Notes under the pieces: model-generated
Told to the model about the DNA's origin: nothing
What the model saw: only the letters and a program-made list of their open reading frames with translations
Databases searched by the model: none
Assembly (NCBI GenBank): GCA_014384555.1
Contig: JACNFR010000046.1
Coordinates: forward strand, 1-34,949
Direction of reading: 5' to 3'
DNA from: Candidatus Nitrosopumilus sp.
GTDB lineage: Archaea; Thermoproteota; Nitrososphaeria; Nitrososphaerales; Nitrosopumilaceae
DNA: 34,949 nt
Program-made: the position numbers and the translations under genes
Shown: positions 1 through 8,444 of the stretch, one piece after another
How the letters are laid out: the number at the start of each line of letters is the position of its first letter
Numbering within the stretch: position 1 is the stretch's first letter

Positions 1-42
1 AAGTTAGATCTTTCTAAATGTTAAAAAAATAATATAAAAAAA

Positions 43-954
43 TTATTGTGCTTCCATTCTTGCAAGCCAATCGTTATCATTGTCGTCTTTTGAAGTATCT
101 GCTGTCACCTGTTGGGGTGGTTCTGGAAATGCAAATGTTACTTCAGATTCAGTTGGAGGTTCTGGTATAGGGGTACTTGGTGCCTCAATTGGTTCTGAAG
201 GTAGTATGGTTGATTCGACTGGTACTTCTGGAAGTATTGTCTGAACAATTTGTTCTTGTTCAGAAGTCTCCAGATATGAAACGGCTGATTCTTGGATGTC
301 TGGTGTTGGAGGGGCTGTTATCTCTTGCACTTCCAATTCAAGGTCTGCAATTCGGCTCTTTACATTTGCGATTTCTGCTGTTTCGTGAGTTACATGCTCA
401 ATTACCTCAGTTGTGCATGATTTCACGGTCTCAAATGTTGCATCAGAGATTTCATTGCTCTTGTATTGTACTTTTGCATCAAACGATAACATTTTAGCTG
501 ACTTCATTTGTTCATCTAACACTGTCAATCTTGCCTCAAGTATTGCTTTGATTTCATGTTCTGTTTCATCTAATGATACAAGTTTTGACTTGTATTTTTC
601 ATGAATGATTTCTGCATCTGCTTTCATGTCATCATTTTCAGAAACTATGTCAATCAATGCTTTCAATCGACGTAGTGTTAATTGTTTTTCACGAATGAGT
701 CTTTGTGAGTCGAGTCTCCATTTTGGAATAAAAATAACAACTTCGCCTTGAACTACTAATTGTTCATATTGGATTTGCTGTAATCCTTGTGAACCGCAGT
801 CAATGCCAACGGATTGAATACTTCCGTCAATATCTGTTATTGTTCCTACGACTTTACCCATGAATGTTCCGTACATGTCTTTGACATTTTTACCGATAAT
901 TTCGATATCGTCGTTTGTCATGTGTGATACTTTAGAGATTTGTATAACCGACAA
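43..954 (-). CDS. cdvA: CdvA-like cell division protein
   Basis: CdvA is the archaeal membrane/DNA-associated scaffold that recruits the ESCRT-III homologue CdvB to the division site. The 303-aa product has the expected order: an N-terminal PRC-barrel-like beta domain (about residues 14-80, with a GKVVGTI segment), a long charged coiled coil (about 85-212), a Pro/Glu-rich linker (about 213-290) and a short terminal peptide ending DWLARMEAQ. That peptide sits where CdvA carries its CdvB-binding segment. The linker is longer than in Sulfolobus CdvA. I chose the TTG at 954 because a TTTAATC box lies about 33 nt upstream, giving a very short leader; an in-frame ATG at 921 is the alternative and would trim only 11 residues. 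The gene is divergent from the small gene at 1055. Domain order supports the call; the exact CdvB-binding function of the tail is inferred. Confidence 0.8.
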   Translation of the reverse strand: MSVIQISKVSHMTNDDIEIIGKNVKDMYGTFMGKVVGTITDIDGSIQSVGIDCGSQGLQQIQYEQLVVQGEVVIFIPKWRLDSQRLIREKQLTLRRLKALIDIVSENDDMKADAEIIHEKYKSKLVSLDETEHEIKAILEARLTVLDEQMKSAKMLSFDAKVQYKSNEISDATFETVKSCTTEVIEHVTHETAEIANVKSRIADLELEVQEITAPPTPDIQESAVSYLETSEQEQIVQTILPEVPVESTILPSEPIEAPSTPIPEPPTESEVTFAFPEPPQQVTADTSKDDNDNDWLARMEAQ

Positions 955-1024
955 AGTGTAAGTAATGTTTTTAGTTTTAGTAAGATTAAATTCACAAACT
1001 CCACATCGCCTGAATTTTAGTAAT

Positions 1025-1034
1025 TTTAAAATCT
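1025..1034 (+). promoter_or_regulatory. TATA-like box for the 97-aa gene
   Basis: The A/T box TTTTAAAATC is centred about 25 nt before the ATG at 1055, the spacing expected of a leaderless archaeal transcript. It lies in the 100-bp divergent gap shared with cdvA, whose own box (TTTAATC on the minus strand) is near 984-990. Confidence 0.5.
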
Positions 1035-1054
1035 AGAGACAAACTAGTAGGCTC

Positions 1055-1348
1055 ATGATTCAAAAAGAAGAACTTGAACAAATTTTGAATTTTGTTGCAA
1101 GCAGATGGACTGAAGCCACAAAGGACCCAAATAACAAAGCAATGGAGACTTTGCCAAACGATTTCTGGATGAATTCAATTGGAGGAAAAACTGCCAAAAA
1201 AGGATATTGGGTTACAACACTTCTGTATACTGAAAATGAAGCAGATGCAGAAGCATTCAAACAAGTGTTATTGAGATGGCAAGCAAAAGGTCAAGACAAA
1301 GATAGAGACAAAGGACCCGATCTAATTCAAATTGGAAAAAAGAAATAG
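1055..1348 (+). CDS. Small conserved-looking hypothetical protein
   Basis: This is a 97-aa soluble protein I cannot assign to a family. It begins with an acidic amphipathic helix, has a central aromatic stretch (FWMNSIGGKTAKKGYWV) that looks like a beta hairpin, then a helix rich in Glu and Ala, and ends in a very charged Lys/Asp tail. There are no Cys pairs, membrane segments or signal peptide. The ATG is preceded by a TATA-like box at leaderless spacing. The gene is divergent from cdvA and lies 32 nt before the ThyX-like gene, so it could be cotranscribed with that gene. Coding reality is supported by composition and promoter placement; function is unknown. Confidence 0.7.
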   Translation: MIQKEELEQILNFVASRWTEATKDPNNKAMETLPNDFWMNSIGGKTAKKGYWVTTLLYTENEADAEAFKQVLLRWQAKGQDKDRDKGPDLIQIGKKK

Positions 1349-1380
1349 ACTATTAATAATTGTGAAACAGCATATCCATA

Positions 1381-3000
1381 TTGTCTGAATTCTCAATTAA
1401 AGAAAAAAAAATTCTATCAGACCATTTTTCAAATACTGAAGGCAATGTCTTTGCAATAATTACTCCACGACAAGTTGATCGCGGAGCATTGATGTCAAGA
1501 TATAGTAGAACGGACAAAAGTATGAGACGAATTTTTCTTGATGAATTTTTACAAAACAAAACTAGAGGCGAGGAATTTTACAATAGAGTTCTCTTAGAAT
1601 ACGGCGATGATTCTGTTGCAGAATTAGGTGAAGCGCAAATTGCAATTGAAGGATTGTCAAACATTGCAGTAAAAAAAATTGAAGATAGACGAATTGGATT
1701 ATCATATTTAGAAAAATCATCAAGATATGTTGCATGGAATAAAAAAGAAAATGGAAAATACAGATTTTATAGAGACCCGGAAATTATGAAATCTCGTTTT
1801 GCAGACATGTATGAGGAAAGTTGTAATTTTTCATTTGACATTTATTCAAAAAATATCGAACCAATGGTAAACTATGTCAGAGAAAAATACCCAATTGAAA
1901 AATATAGTTTTAAAGATTCTAAAGATGGAAAAGAAAAATTATTTTCTAAATTAAAAAATGAATCAGATATAAAATCTGCAAATATGATTTACAAAGGATC
2001 TACCAAAGCCAAAGCTCTTGACATTCTTAGAGGACTATTGCCAGCATCAACTTTGACTAATGTTGGAATCACAGGAAATGGAAGAGCGTTTGAGTATCTT
2101 CTAACTGTTTTAGGCTCATCTGAACTAAAAGAAGAGCAAGAATTAGCCTCAAAAATCAAAAAAGAGCTCGACACTACCATCAAGTCATTTGTGAGACGAG
2201 CTGATGACAAATATGGAAAAGCATTCCAAAAATATCTCAGAGATGTAAAAAATAAATCAAAACTAATTACTGCTAAAGAAATAAAATCAAATCCAAAAAA
2301 AGGAACAATTACAAATCTAGTATACTATGAATCAGAAAAAAGTTCTATCGATACAATAATTGCAAGCATTATGTATGAACAATCACCTAGTACATCATAT
2401 CAAAATATTCTACAACAGGTTAGAAAAATGTCAAAAGACAAAAAAATTAAAATTATTAACGAATTTACAAAAATTCGAACAAATAGACGTCATAGACCAT
2501 CAAGGGCCTTTGAAAGTATCTATTACACATTTGATTTATGTAATAATTTTGGAATGTTTCGAGACTTTCACAGACATAGAGCACTTACACTTGAAAGACA
2601 GCTATTAACCACAGACCATGGATACAATATGCCAAACGAAATCAAAGTTTTAGGAATTGATAAAGATTTCAAAGACTGTATGAATAAAACTAAAGAAGCG
2701 TTTGACAAAATTAGAACTAAACTCCCAGAGCAAGGACAGTATGTTGTAAACTTTGGATACAATTATCCTTACTTTATGAAAATGAATCTAAGGGAAGCAT
2801 GTCATTTAATTGAATTAAGAACTGTCCCACAAGGACATGTAGATTATAGGAGAGTTGCGCAACAAATGTTCAAACAGATTAACAAGGTACATCCAAATCT
2901 CAGCAAAATTATGAAGTATGTAGATATGAAAGAATATGATTTAGAACGATTTGAATCTGAAAAAAGAACTGAAGAAAAGAGAAAAAAACTAAAAAAATAG
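1381..3000 (+). CDS. Two-module ThyX-like flavin-dependent thymidylate synthase
   Basis: ThyX makes dTMP from dUMP using FAD, NADPH and methylene-tetrahydrofolate, and its signature is RHRxxSxxxxSxR. This 539-aa protein is about twice the usual ThyX length and seems to hold two diverged ThyX-like modules. The first has YGDDSVAE followed by [14 protein letters not shown] (residues 103-116), which aligns with the signature but replaces RHR by RR. The second has [11 protein letters not shown] (RHR at 398-400), keeping RHR but with Thr where the first Ser is expected. Long ThyX-type proteins of this size are known in other microbes, for example Chlamydia. The C-terminus is a Lys/Glu tail. The start is TTG at 1381. 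Family membership is fairly secure; whether it is the cell's sole thymidylate synthase is not visible here. Confidence 0.75.
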   Translation: MSEFSIKEKKILSDHFSNTEGNVFAIITPRQVDRGALMSRYSRTDKSMRRIFLDEFLQNKTRGEEFYNRVLLEYGDDSVAELGEAQIAIEGLSNIAVKKIEDRRIGLSYLEKSSRYVAWNKKENGKYRFYRDPEIMKSRFADMYEESCNFSFDIYSKNIEPMVNYVREKYPIEKYSFKDSKDGKEKLFSKLKNESDIKSANMIYKGSTKAKALDILRGLLPASTLTNVGITGNGRAFEYLLTVLGSSELKEEQELASKIKKELDTTIKSFVRRADDKYGKAFQKYLRDVKNKSKLITAKEIKSNPKKGTITNLVYYESEKSSIDTIIASIMYEQSPSTSYQNILQQVRKMSKDKKIKIINEFTKIRTNRRHRPSRAFESIYYTFDLCNNFGMFRDFHRHRALTLERQLLTTDHGYNMPNEIKVLGIDKDFKDCMNKTKEAFDKIRTKLPEQGQYVVNFGYNYPYFMKMNLREACHLIELRTVPQGHVDYRRVAQQMFKQINKVHPNLSKIMKYVDMKEYDLERFESEKRTEEKRKKLKK

Positions 3001-3036
3001 AAAAATATTCTAATATTTGAAATAATGAAATACATC

Positions 3037-3441
3037 ATGACAGAAAAAATCGAGAAAAGCACAGAAGAATGGAAAGAACAGTTAACCCCAGATCAATATG
3101 AAATTTGTATTAATCATGGAACAGAGCCACCATTTTCAGGAAAATATAATGATACTAAACTGGAGGGGACTTTCAAATGCACATGTTGTGGTGAAGAACT
3201 TTTTTCATCAAATGCCAAATTTGATTCAGGTTCCGGTTGGCCAAGTTTTTGGGAGCCAATTTCAGAAGAAAAAATAGAATATATTTCAGATTCAACATAC
3301 GGAATGGTTCGTACAGAAGTTAATTGTAACAAATGTGGTGCTCATTTAGGACACGTGTTTGATGATGGCCCAAAGCCTACAAATCAAAGATATTGCATCA
3401 ATTCAATTTCATTGCAACATGAAAATGATGAGAATGAATAG
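3037..3441 (+). CDS. msrB: Peptide-methionine (R)-S-oxide reductase MsrB
   Basis: MsrB repairs the R-epimer of methionine sulfoxide in oxidised proteins. The 134-aa product spans the full MsrB fold. It has the two zinc-binding CxxC pairs (C48/C51 and C97/C100), the conserved GWPSFW segment, and the RYCINS motif with catalytic Cys120. The position of the resolving Cys found in some MsrBs (before GWPSF) is Ser here, so recycling must use another thiol, possibly thioredoxin directly; a thioredoxin reductase is encoded at 30397. I prefer ATG 3037 because the TATA-like box CTAATATTT (3010-3018) is about 23 nt upstream; the in-frame ATG at 3025 would sit too close. It lies just after the ThyX-like gene. 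Confidence 0.93.
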   Translation: MTEKIEKSTEEWKEQLTPDQYEICINHGTEPPFSGKYNDTKLEGTFKCTCCGEELFSSNAKFDSGSGWPSFWEPISEEKIEYISDSTYGMVRTEVNCNKCGAHLGHVFDDGPKPTNQRYCINSISLQHENDENE

Positions 3442-3450
3442 TCACAAATC

Positions 3451-3570
3451 ATGAAAGTAATGTTGCAGGTAAAAGAATATTCAATAATTATTAATAAAAC
3501 ACAATTTATGATAAGAAAATCGAGAGGAATTAAATGGTCTACAAAAATACAACAAAAAGGAACGAAATGA
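3451..3570 (+). CDS. Candidate 39-codon leader-like ORF before hom
   Basis: An ATG-started frame of 39 codons ends with TGA at 3568-3570, a single base before the TTG start of homoserine dehydrogenase. The peptide is basic and rich in Ile, Lys and Thr, including an Ile triplet. Thr and Ile are end products of the pathway downstream, so a coupled leader is imaginable, but such leader-peptide control is not well established in archaea and the base composition would allow a chance ORF. I list it because it fills the gap almost exactly; confidence is low. Confidence 0.2.
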   Translation: MKVMLQVKEYSIIINKTQFMIRKSRGIKWSTKIQQKGTK

Positions 3571-3571
3571 A

Positions 3572-4582
3572 TTGAGAATTATACTATGTGGTTTTGGAGT
3601 AGTAGGCCAAAGCTTAGTGAAATTATTTGATTCTAGAGCAGAAGATCTTTATGCAAAATATGGATTGAAACCAAGAGTTGTAGGAGTCTTTGACAGTAAA
3701 GGGAGTGCAGTAGATCAATCAGGATTAAATTTTAACAAACTAATTGATACAAAGAAAAAATTTGGAACTGTAAAAAATTATGCAGATACTAAAAACACAA
3801 TGTCAGGAATAGAAATGTTGAAAAATGTTGAAGCAGATGTTCTCATCGAGACTACTGCCAGTAACTACAAAGATGCAGAGCCGGGAATGACACACATTAC
3901 TACGGCCATGAAAAAAGGAATGCATGTAATTTCAGTCAACAAAGGCCCATTAGCTTTAGCATTTCCATCACTAATGGAACTTGCAACATATAATCAAGTC
4001 ATGTTCAAATTTAGCGGTACAGTAGGAGGAGGCACACCAATTCTAGATTATGCTAAGAATAGTCTTAGCGGTGAGAGAATTACCTCATTTGCAGGAATTC
4101 TCAACGGCACCACAAATTACATTTTAACAAATATGGGAACCGGCACATCATACGAAGACGCTCTCAAAGATGCAAAAGATAAAGGATATGTCGAAGCAGA
4201 CGAGGCTCTAGATTTAGATGGACTTGATGCAGCAGCAAAATTAGTCATTTTAGCAAACTGGATCATGGGAATGAAAGTTACGCTACCAGATATCAATTGT
4301 ACAGGAATAAGAAAAATCACATCTGAAGATATTAAAAAAGCTGCCAAAAACAATTGTGCAATAAAACTAATTGCATCGTGTAACAAAGATCTTGTTGTGG
4401 GACCAAAAGAAGTATCAAATGATGATCCTCTATGTGTTAATGGAACATTAAACGCTATTGCATTTACTTCAGAGCATTCAGGTACTCAAACAATCATTGG
4501 GAAAGGTGCAGGAGGCACAGAAACTGCCAGTTCAATTCTCAGAGACTTGTTAGACATCAGACAAGAGATTGCTAGAGATTGA
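3572..4582 (+). CDS. hom: Homoserine dehydrogenase
   Basis: The enzyme reduces aspartate semialdehyde to homoserine, the branch point to threonine, isoleucine and methionine. The 336-aa protein has an N-terminal Rossmann domain with GFGVVG (G7-G12), the ETTASNY and VNKGPLA segments typical of the family, and the substrate-domain run GTVGGGTPI and GILNGTTNYIL, followed by EADEALDLDGLDAAAKL with the expected acidic and Lys residues. There is no C-terminal ACT domain, so this is the short archaeal form without classical threonine allostery. The start is TTG at 3572, giving a first strand that begins exactly at the Rossmann beta-strand. Its stop overlaps the start of the PUA gene by 4 nt (TTGA), suggesting coupling. 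Confidence 0.93.
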   Translation: MRIILCGFGVVGQSLVKLFDSRAEDLYAKYGLKPRVVGVFDSKGSAVDQSGLNFNKLIDTKKKFGTVKNYADTKNTMSGIEMLKNVEADVLIETTASNYKDAEPGMTHITTAMKKGMHVISVNKGPLALAFPSLMELATYNQVMFKFSGTVGGGTPILDYAKNSLSGERITSFAGILNGTTNYILTNMGTGTSYEDALKDAKDKGYVEADEALDLDGLDAAAKLVILANWIMGMKVTLPDINCTGIRKITSEDIKKAAKNNCAIKLIASCNKDLVVGPKEVSNDDPLCVNGTLNAIAFTSEHSGTQTIIGKGAGGTETASSILRDLLDIRQEIARD

Positions 4583-5055
4583 AATCAAATTTAATTTCAA
4601 AAAGTGAAACATCTGCACTTTTAAAAACAGTTTCAGAAAGATGGGGGATAGATTTTCCTAAAATAAAAAATGTCAAAGTTCATCAAATTTTAGATGATGC
4701 CCAAATAATCACAGGTGATGGGATTAAAATTTTAAAAGTAAATGATGATTATCTTCCATTTTTATCAGAAACTGAAACTTTGGAAAAGTTTCCAACAGTT
4801 ACAGTAGACATGGGAGCAGTCAAATTCATGTGTAAAGGTGCAAATTTAATGAGACCTGGAATTAAAGAATTTTCAGAATTTGAAAAAGACAAACTAGTAT
4901 GTATTGTTGAAGAGTCTCAACATAAATTTTTGGCAGTTGGAAAATCATTGGTGTCAAGTTCAGAATTGGAAACCATGGAAAAAGGTGAAGTTATAAAAAA
5001 TATTCACTACATCTCAGATAGATTTTGGGAAACTGGTAAAACGATTTACGATTAA
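4579..5055 (+). CDS. PUA-domain RNA-binding protein (MCT-1/Tma20-like)
   Basis: The 158-aa protein has an N-terminal alpha/beta region (about 1-75) and a C-terminal PUA domain (about 78-155) with the hallmark GAVKFMCKGANLMRPGI run. This architecture is that of archaeal relatives of MCT-1/Tma20, which in eukaryotes act with the translation machinery and bind RNA. The TTG start shares TTGA with the hom stop, so translation is likely coupled to a metabolic gene with no obvious functional link. It converges on the proteasome gene across a 12-bp gap. The fold is secure from the motif; the ribosome-linked role is inferred from homologues. Confidence 0.8.
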   Translation: MKSNLISKSETSALLKTVSERWGIDFPKIKNVKVHQILDDAQIITGDGIKILKVNDDYLPFLSETETLEKFPTVTVDMGAVKFMCKGANLMRPGIKEFSEFEKDKLVCIVEESQHKFLAVGKSLVSSSELETMEKGEVIKNIHYISDRFWETGKTIYD

Positions 5056-5067
5056 AATAAAAATTGA

Positions 5068-5664
5068 TTATTTGATTTCTTCTGTAAATTCTTCAGTACC
5101 ATCTTTGGTGATTACAAGAATATCTAATCCATCACCACTTGCTGAATCCCTAAGAGCAGCTGAACGAACTGCACGTTTTGCTAAATCGACTGCCTCATCT
5201 TTAGTCATGTTTGGTTTGAATTGAGGATCCAAGACACCCAATGCCATTTCTGCTCCAGTTCCAACTGCAGCGTATTCATCAGGAAGTACTGAACCTAATG
5301 GGTCAAGAGTATACATGATTGGTTTATCAACAATCCCACCTACGATTACCTGAGTTAGTAATGGAAAGTATCTTCGTTCATACATCATATTTGACATCAT
5401 TTTAGCGACAGTGTTTGGTGGAACCTCTCTTTTGAGTTCCATTTTTCTGATTTTAGCAAGAGCAGAAATTTGTAAAGTTAAGATTTGCATATCGGCGACA
5501 AGGCCAGCACAAGTTGCACCGACTTTAGGAGTAATAGAGAATGTTTTCTTTGTAGATTTACTTACAAGAAAGTTTCCAAAGGCGATCCTCTTCTCACTAG
5601 CAAAAACTACGCCACCATCAAAAGTAATTCCAACAGCAGTTGCTCCTGGCATATACATTGACAT
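5068..5664 (-). CDS. psmB: Proteasome beta subunit, catalytic Thr1 replaced by Ala
   Basis: This is a beta-type 20S proteasome subunit of 198 aa. It aligns through the length of archaeal beta subunits, with VGITF, ASEKR, GLVADMQ, VGGIVDKP and RDSASGDG. In active subunits a short propeptide is cut before Thr1 of a TTTVGI-type sequence. Here the DNA reads GGA GCA ACT GCT GTT GGA, giving G-A-T-A-V-G, so the residue after the conserved Gly is Ala8. The other catalytic-site residues (the Glu17- and Lys33-equivalents, and the RDSAS segment) are kept. Crenarchaeota and related lineages carry two beta subunits, one of them inactive or weakly active, and this looks like that subunit. A TATA-like box is about 24 nt upstream of the ATG. 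Confidence 0.92.
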   Translation of the reverse strand: MSMYMPGATAVGITFDGGVVFASEKRIAFGNFLVSKSTKKTFSITPKVGATCAGLVADMQILTLQISALAKIRKMELKREVPPNTVAKMMSNMMYERRYFPLLTQVIVGGIVDKPIMYTLDPLGSVLPDEYAAVGTGAEMALGVLDPQFKPNMTKDEAVDLAKRAVRSAALRDSASGDGLDILVITKDGTEEFTEEIK

Positions 5665-5759
5665 ATTTCAAATAATTTTGCCGCATAATAAAGGGCTTTC
5701 TACATTTGACGAGTAATTTGTGGGCAAAATAATTATACTGAGAATCAAAGATATACTCA

Positions 5760-6176
5760 TTGACTTCTGCAGAAATTAGAGAGAAATTTCTAAATGATAT
5801 TGTTTTCATGGGTTTAAGATCAGCCATAGGTGTGATCTTTATTCTTCATGGAATGTCAAAATTCAATCCAGGATTCGCTGAAAATTTGCCAAACATGGGA
5901 TTGCCAGTAGAAATGCAAATCCCCATTGCATTAGCAGAATTAATTCCAGGAATTTTCCTAGTATTAGGAGTATTGAGTAGATTGTCTGCATCGTTAATTT
6001 CAATAATCATGTTAGGAGCAATTTTCATGGTTAAAGGAGCATCAAGTATTACAGGAAAAGGAGGAGTAGAATTAGATTTAATTTTACTTGCAACCGCATT
6101 AGTAATTATGATTGTAGGTCCAGGTAGAATATCACTTGCTCAAGCTATCAAAAAGTTACCAAGATGTCTTCACTAG
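5760..6176 (+). CDS. DoxX-family integral membrane protein
   Basis: The 138-aa protein has about four hydrophobic helices (roughly residues 16-32, 50-70, 76-95 and 104-122). It has the DoxX-family features of an early Arg-Ser helix followed by GxIFILHGMSKF and an Ala-Glu-Leu-Ile-Pro-Gly helix. DoxX-like proteins are small membrane proteins linked in different organisms to thiosulfate:quinone oxidoreduction or redox stress; the substrate cannot be read from this sequence. The start is TTG at 5760, with an AATTATAC box centred 25 nt upstream. The 3' end overlaps the M20 peptidase gene by 4 bp tail to tail. Confidence 0.82.
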   Translation: MTSAEIREKFLNDIVFMGLRSAIGVIFILHGMSKFNPGFAENLPNMGLPVEMQIPIALAELIPGIFLVLGVLSRLSASLISIIMLGAIFMVKGASSITGKGGVELDLILLATALVIMIVGPGRISLAQAIKKLPRCLH

Positions 6177-7534
6177 TTATTTCCAAAATTATCCATAATC
6201 ATACACATACACTTTGTAGTTTTCTTGAGTAAGTCAACTCTAGCAAATTCATTTGGTGAATGGATTCTGGAAAACATGTATGTGCTCCCTATAGAGATAC
6301 AAGGTGCTTTTAAAATTTCAACAAATGGATACATGGGACCAGTTCCAGCATTGGATACATTCAAAATTGATTTACCAAAAGATTTGTCAGCAGCATCTTT
6401 TACTTGAGATACGAATGGATGGGAAGAATTTGTCCTAGCAGCTGCCTCTCCATGAAATACTTTGATGTCAACGTCAGAGAATCCTTTTGATTTCAGATGT
6501 TTTTTCAATCGCAATATCTGTTTTTTAGGGTCCATTTTAGGAATCAGTCTAAAATCTATTTTTACTAAAGCACTACCAGGAAGAACAGTTTTTGCTCCAT
6601 CACCAGTATATCCAGAAACAAATCCTGCAATATTGCATGTAGCGCCACCGACCATGGCTTTTTTTGCCTCTAATCCTTTCTTATTACCTACAAAAGATTT
6701 AATCCCAAATTCTTTTTTAAACACATTTTCATCAAATGGTTCTGTTTGAATAATTTTTAAATCATTTTTTGACAAAGGTGAAACTTCTTTGTACCAATCT
6801 TTGACGAGTATTTTGCCATCAGAGTTTCGAAGTGTATTCACAACCTCAATTAATCTCCATGCAGGGTTTTTTATCAAAACAGCTAAGCTTGAATGTGCAT
6901 CTCGAATTGATTCTTTAACAGATAATTCTACAAAGAGCAATCCCTTCATCCCAAGACCAACTATGGGTCTGTTTTTTGCATCAACATACCCAAATTCCCA
7001 GATAACACCATCACAAGAAAACTTCTTTCTATATTTTTTTAAATAATCTTCAATATGTGCACTTCCAGTTTCTTCCTCACCCTCAATTACAAATTTTATA
7101 TTACACGGAACATCACCTGTCGTTTTAATACATGCTTCAACTGCTTTGATTCGAGTAATTAGTTCACCTTTATCATCAGTTGCACCTCGTCCAAAAATCT
7201 TGTTACCTTTCCGAACACCACTAAATGGAGGATCATCCCATAAATCAAAGGGTTCAGCTGGTTGTACATCATAGTGATTGTAAAACATCAGAGTTTTTTT
7301 TGGATTTTGTTTTGATTTTATTTCACCATATACAATTGGGGCAACACCTTTCTTTAATCGTAAAATTTCAGATTTGATGCCAGATTTTTTTAATAATTTT
7401 TCCACAAGTTTTGCACATTCTTCTATACCTTCATTTTTTGCAGATACACTGGGTTGACGAATCAACATCTGTAAATCCGAAATGAGTTCATTCATGTGAG
7501 AATCCACATACTTTGTAGCAATCATTTTAGTCAC
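6173..7534 (-). CDS. M20-family metallopeptidase/deacylase
   Basis: Members of this di-zinc family hydrolyse dipeptides or N-acyl amino acids. The 453-aa protein shows the ligand set in order: H87 and D89 in YNHYDVQP, bridging D120 in GATDDKGE, the catalytic EE pair at 153-154 in EGEEETGS, and a late His in the RIHSPNEF region. The central dimerisation domain (about 195-330) is present. The DVQPAEPFDLW run is typical of the carnosinase/dipeptidase-like branch (ArgE/DapE-related), so a cytosolic dipeptidase is most likely; DapE-type desuccinylase cannot be excluded. The GTG start forms a GTGA overlap with the stop of nnrD, and an ATG lies three codons in. It is the second gene of the nnrD operon. 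Confidence 0.88.
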   Translation of the reverse strand: MTKMIATKYVDSHMNELISDLQMLIRQPSVSAKNEGIEECAKLVEKLLKKSGIKSEILRLKKGVAPIVYGEIKSKQNPKKTLMFYNHYDVQPAEPFDLWDDPPFSGVRKGNKIFGRGATDDKGELITRIKAVEACIKTTGDVPCNIKFVIEGEEETGSAHIEDYLKKYRKKFSCDGVIWEFGYVDAKNRPIVGLGMKGLLFVELSVKESIRDAHSSLAVLIKNPAWRLIEVVNTLRNSDGKILVKDWYKEVSPLSKNDLKIIQTEPFDENVFKKEFGIKSFVGNKKGLEAKKAMVGGATCNIAGFVSGYTGDGAKTVLPGSALVKIDFRLIPKMDPKKQILRLKKHLKSKGFSDVDIKVFHGEAAARTNSSHPFVSQVKDAADKSFGKSILNVSNAGTGPMYPFVEILKAPCISIGSTYMFSRIHSPNEFARVDLLKKTTKCMCMIMDNFGNN

Positions 7535-8394
7535 ACAATTCTATCAAATGGCTTCATAACAGATGGAATTTCATCCAAAAGATCCATAGAAGTCATATGT
7601 AGTCCTAATTTCTTTTGAGCAGATTTGCCTGCCAATCCATTGATGAATGTGGCAGCAGCTGCAGATTCCAAAGGATTCCTATTATTTGACAATAAACCAG
7701 CAACTAATCCAGATAAAACATCACCTGTTCCACCAACAGTCATTGCAGGAGTTTTTTTCTCATTAAGATATGTAGTAGAACCATTTGAAACAATATCTGT
7801 TGCGCCTTTTAATAAAACGGTAATTCCAAATTCTTTTGCCTTTTTCTCTACAAGTTTTATTCGTTCATTTTTAGAATTTGGCGGAGAATCTCCAAATAAC
7901 CTCTTAAACTCTCCAGCATGAGGAGTCACTACAACATTTTTGTTTGCCAATAATGGTAATACTTCAGGAATTAATGCACTTGCGTCTAAAGATAATCGTA
8001 CATCTCTATCGAGTAAAGATTTTACAAAATGTAACAAAGAATTCCTTTCTTGGATTGCAAGCCCCATTCCAATTGTAGCTGAATGGAGATTACGAGGTAA
8101 AGCACCAATTAGCTTGTTTACAGCACCCAGAGTTAATTTTTGATCAACTAAAGGAATCACAATCAGATTAGGAGAAATAGCACGTGTGGGAGTGACGTTA
8201 ATTTTAGGAACTGAAGTATAAACAAGATCAGTGCCACATTTCAATGCAGCAAGTGAAGACAAAATAGGGGCACCATGATAAATATAACTTCCACCTACAA
8301 CCAGAACAATTCCATTATCACCTTTTCTGGATTTTGCTTTTCTAGCAGGAATAAATTTTTTCACAATAGATAAAGTTAGATTTTTTCTTACCAT
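7531..8394 (-). CDS. nnrD: ADP/ATP-dependent NAD(P)H-hydrate dehydratase
   Basis: NnrD repairs hydrated NAD(P)H (NADHX) at the expense of a nucleotide. The 287-aa protein matches the ribokinase-like dehydratase domain: the GDNGIVLVVGGS segment, the DASAL strand, TPHAGEFKRLFG, LLKGATDIV, and the nucleotide-binding VGGTGDVLSGLVAG near the C-terminus. The fused NnrE epimerase domain found in many bacterial and archaeal versions is absent, so the epimerase, if present, is encoded elsewhere. A GATTTATTCGG box sits about 26 nt before the ATG. It is translationally coupled to the M20 gene downstream. Confidence 0.92.
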   Translation of the reverse strand: MVRKNLTLSIVKKFIPARKAKSRKGDNGIVLVVGGSYIYHGAPILSSLAALKCGTDLVYTSVPKINVTPTRAISPNLIVIPLVDQKLTLGAVNKLIGALPRNLHSATIGMGLAIQERNSLLHFVKSLLDRDVRLSLDASALIPEVLPLLANKNVVVTPHAGEFKRLFGDSPPNSKNERIKLVEKKAKEFGITVLLKGATDIVSNGSTTYLNEKKTPAMTVGGTGDVLSGLVAGLLSNNRNPLESAAAATFINGLAGKSAQKKLGLHMTSMDLLDEIPSVMKPFDRIV

Positions 8395-8444
8395 ATAGGA
8401 TTCTCTAAGAAATGGCCGAATAAATCTTGTTTTGTATTAAATGA

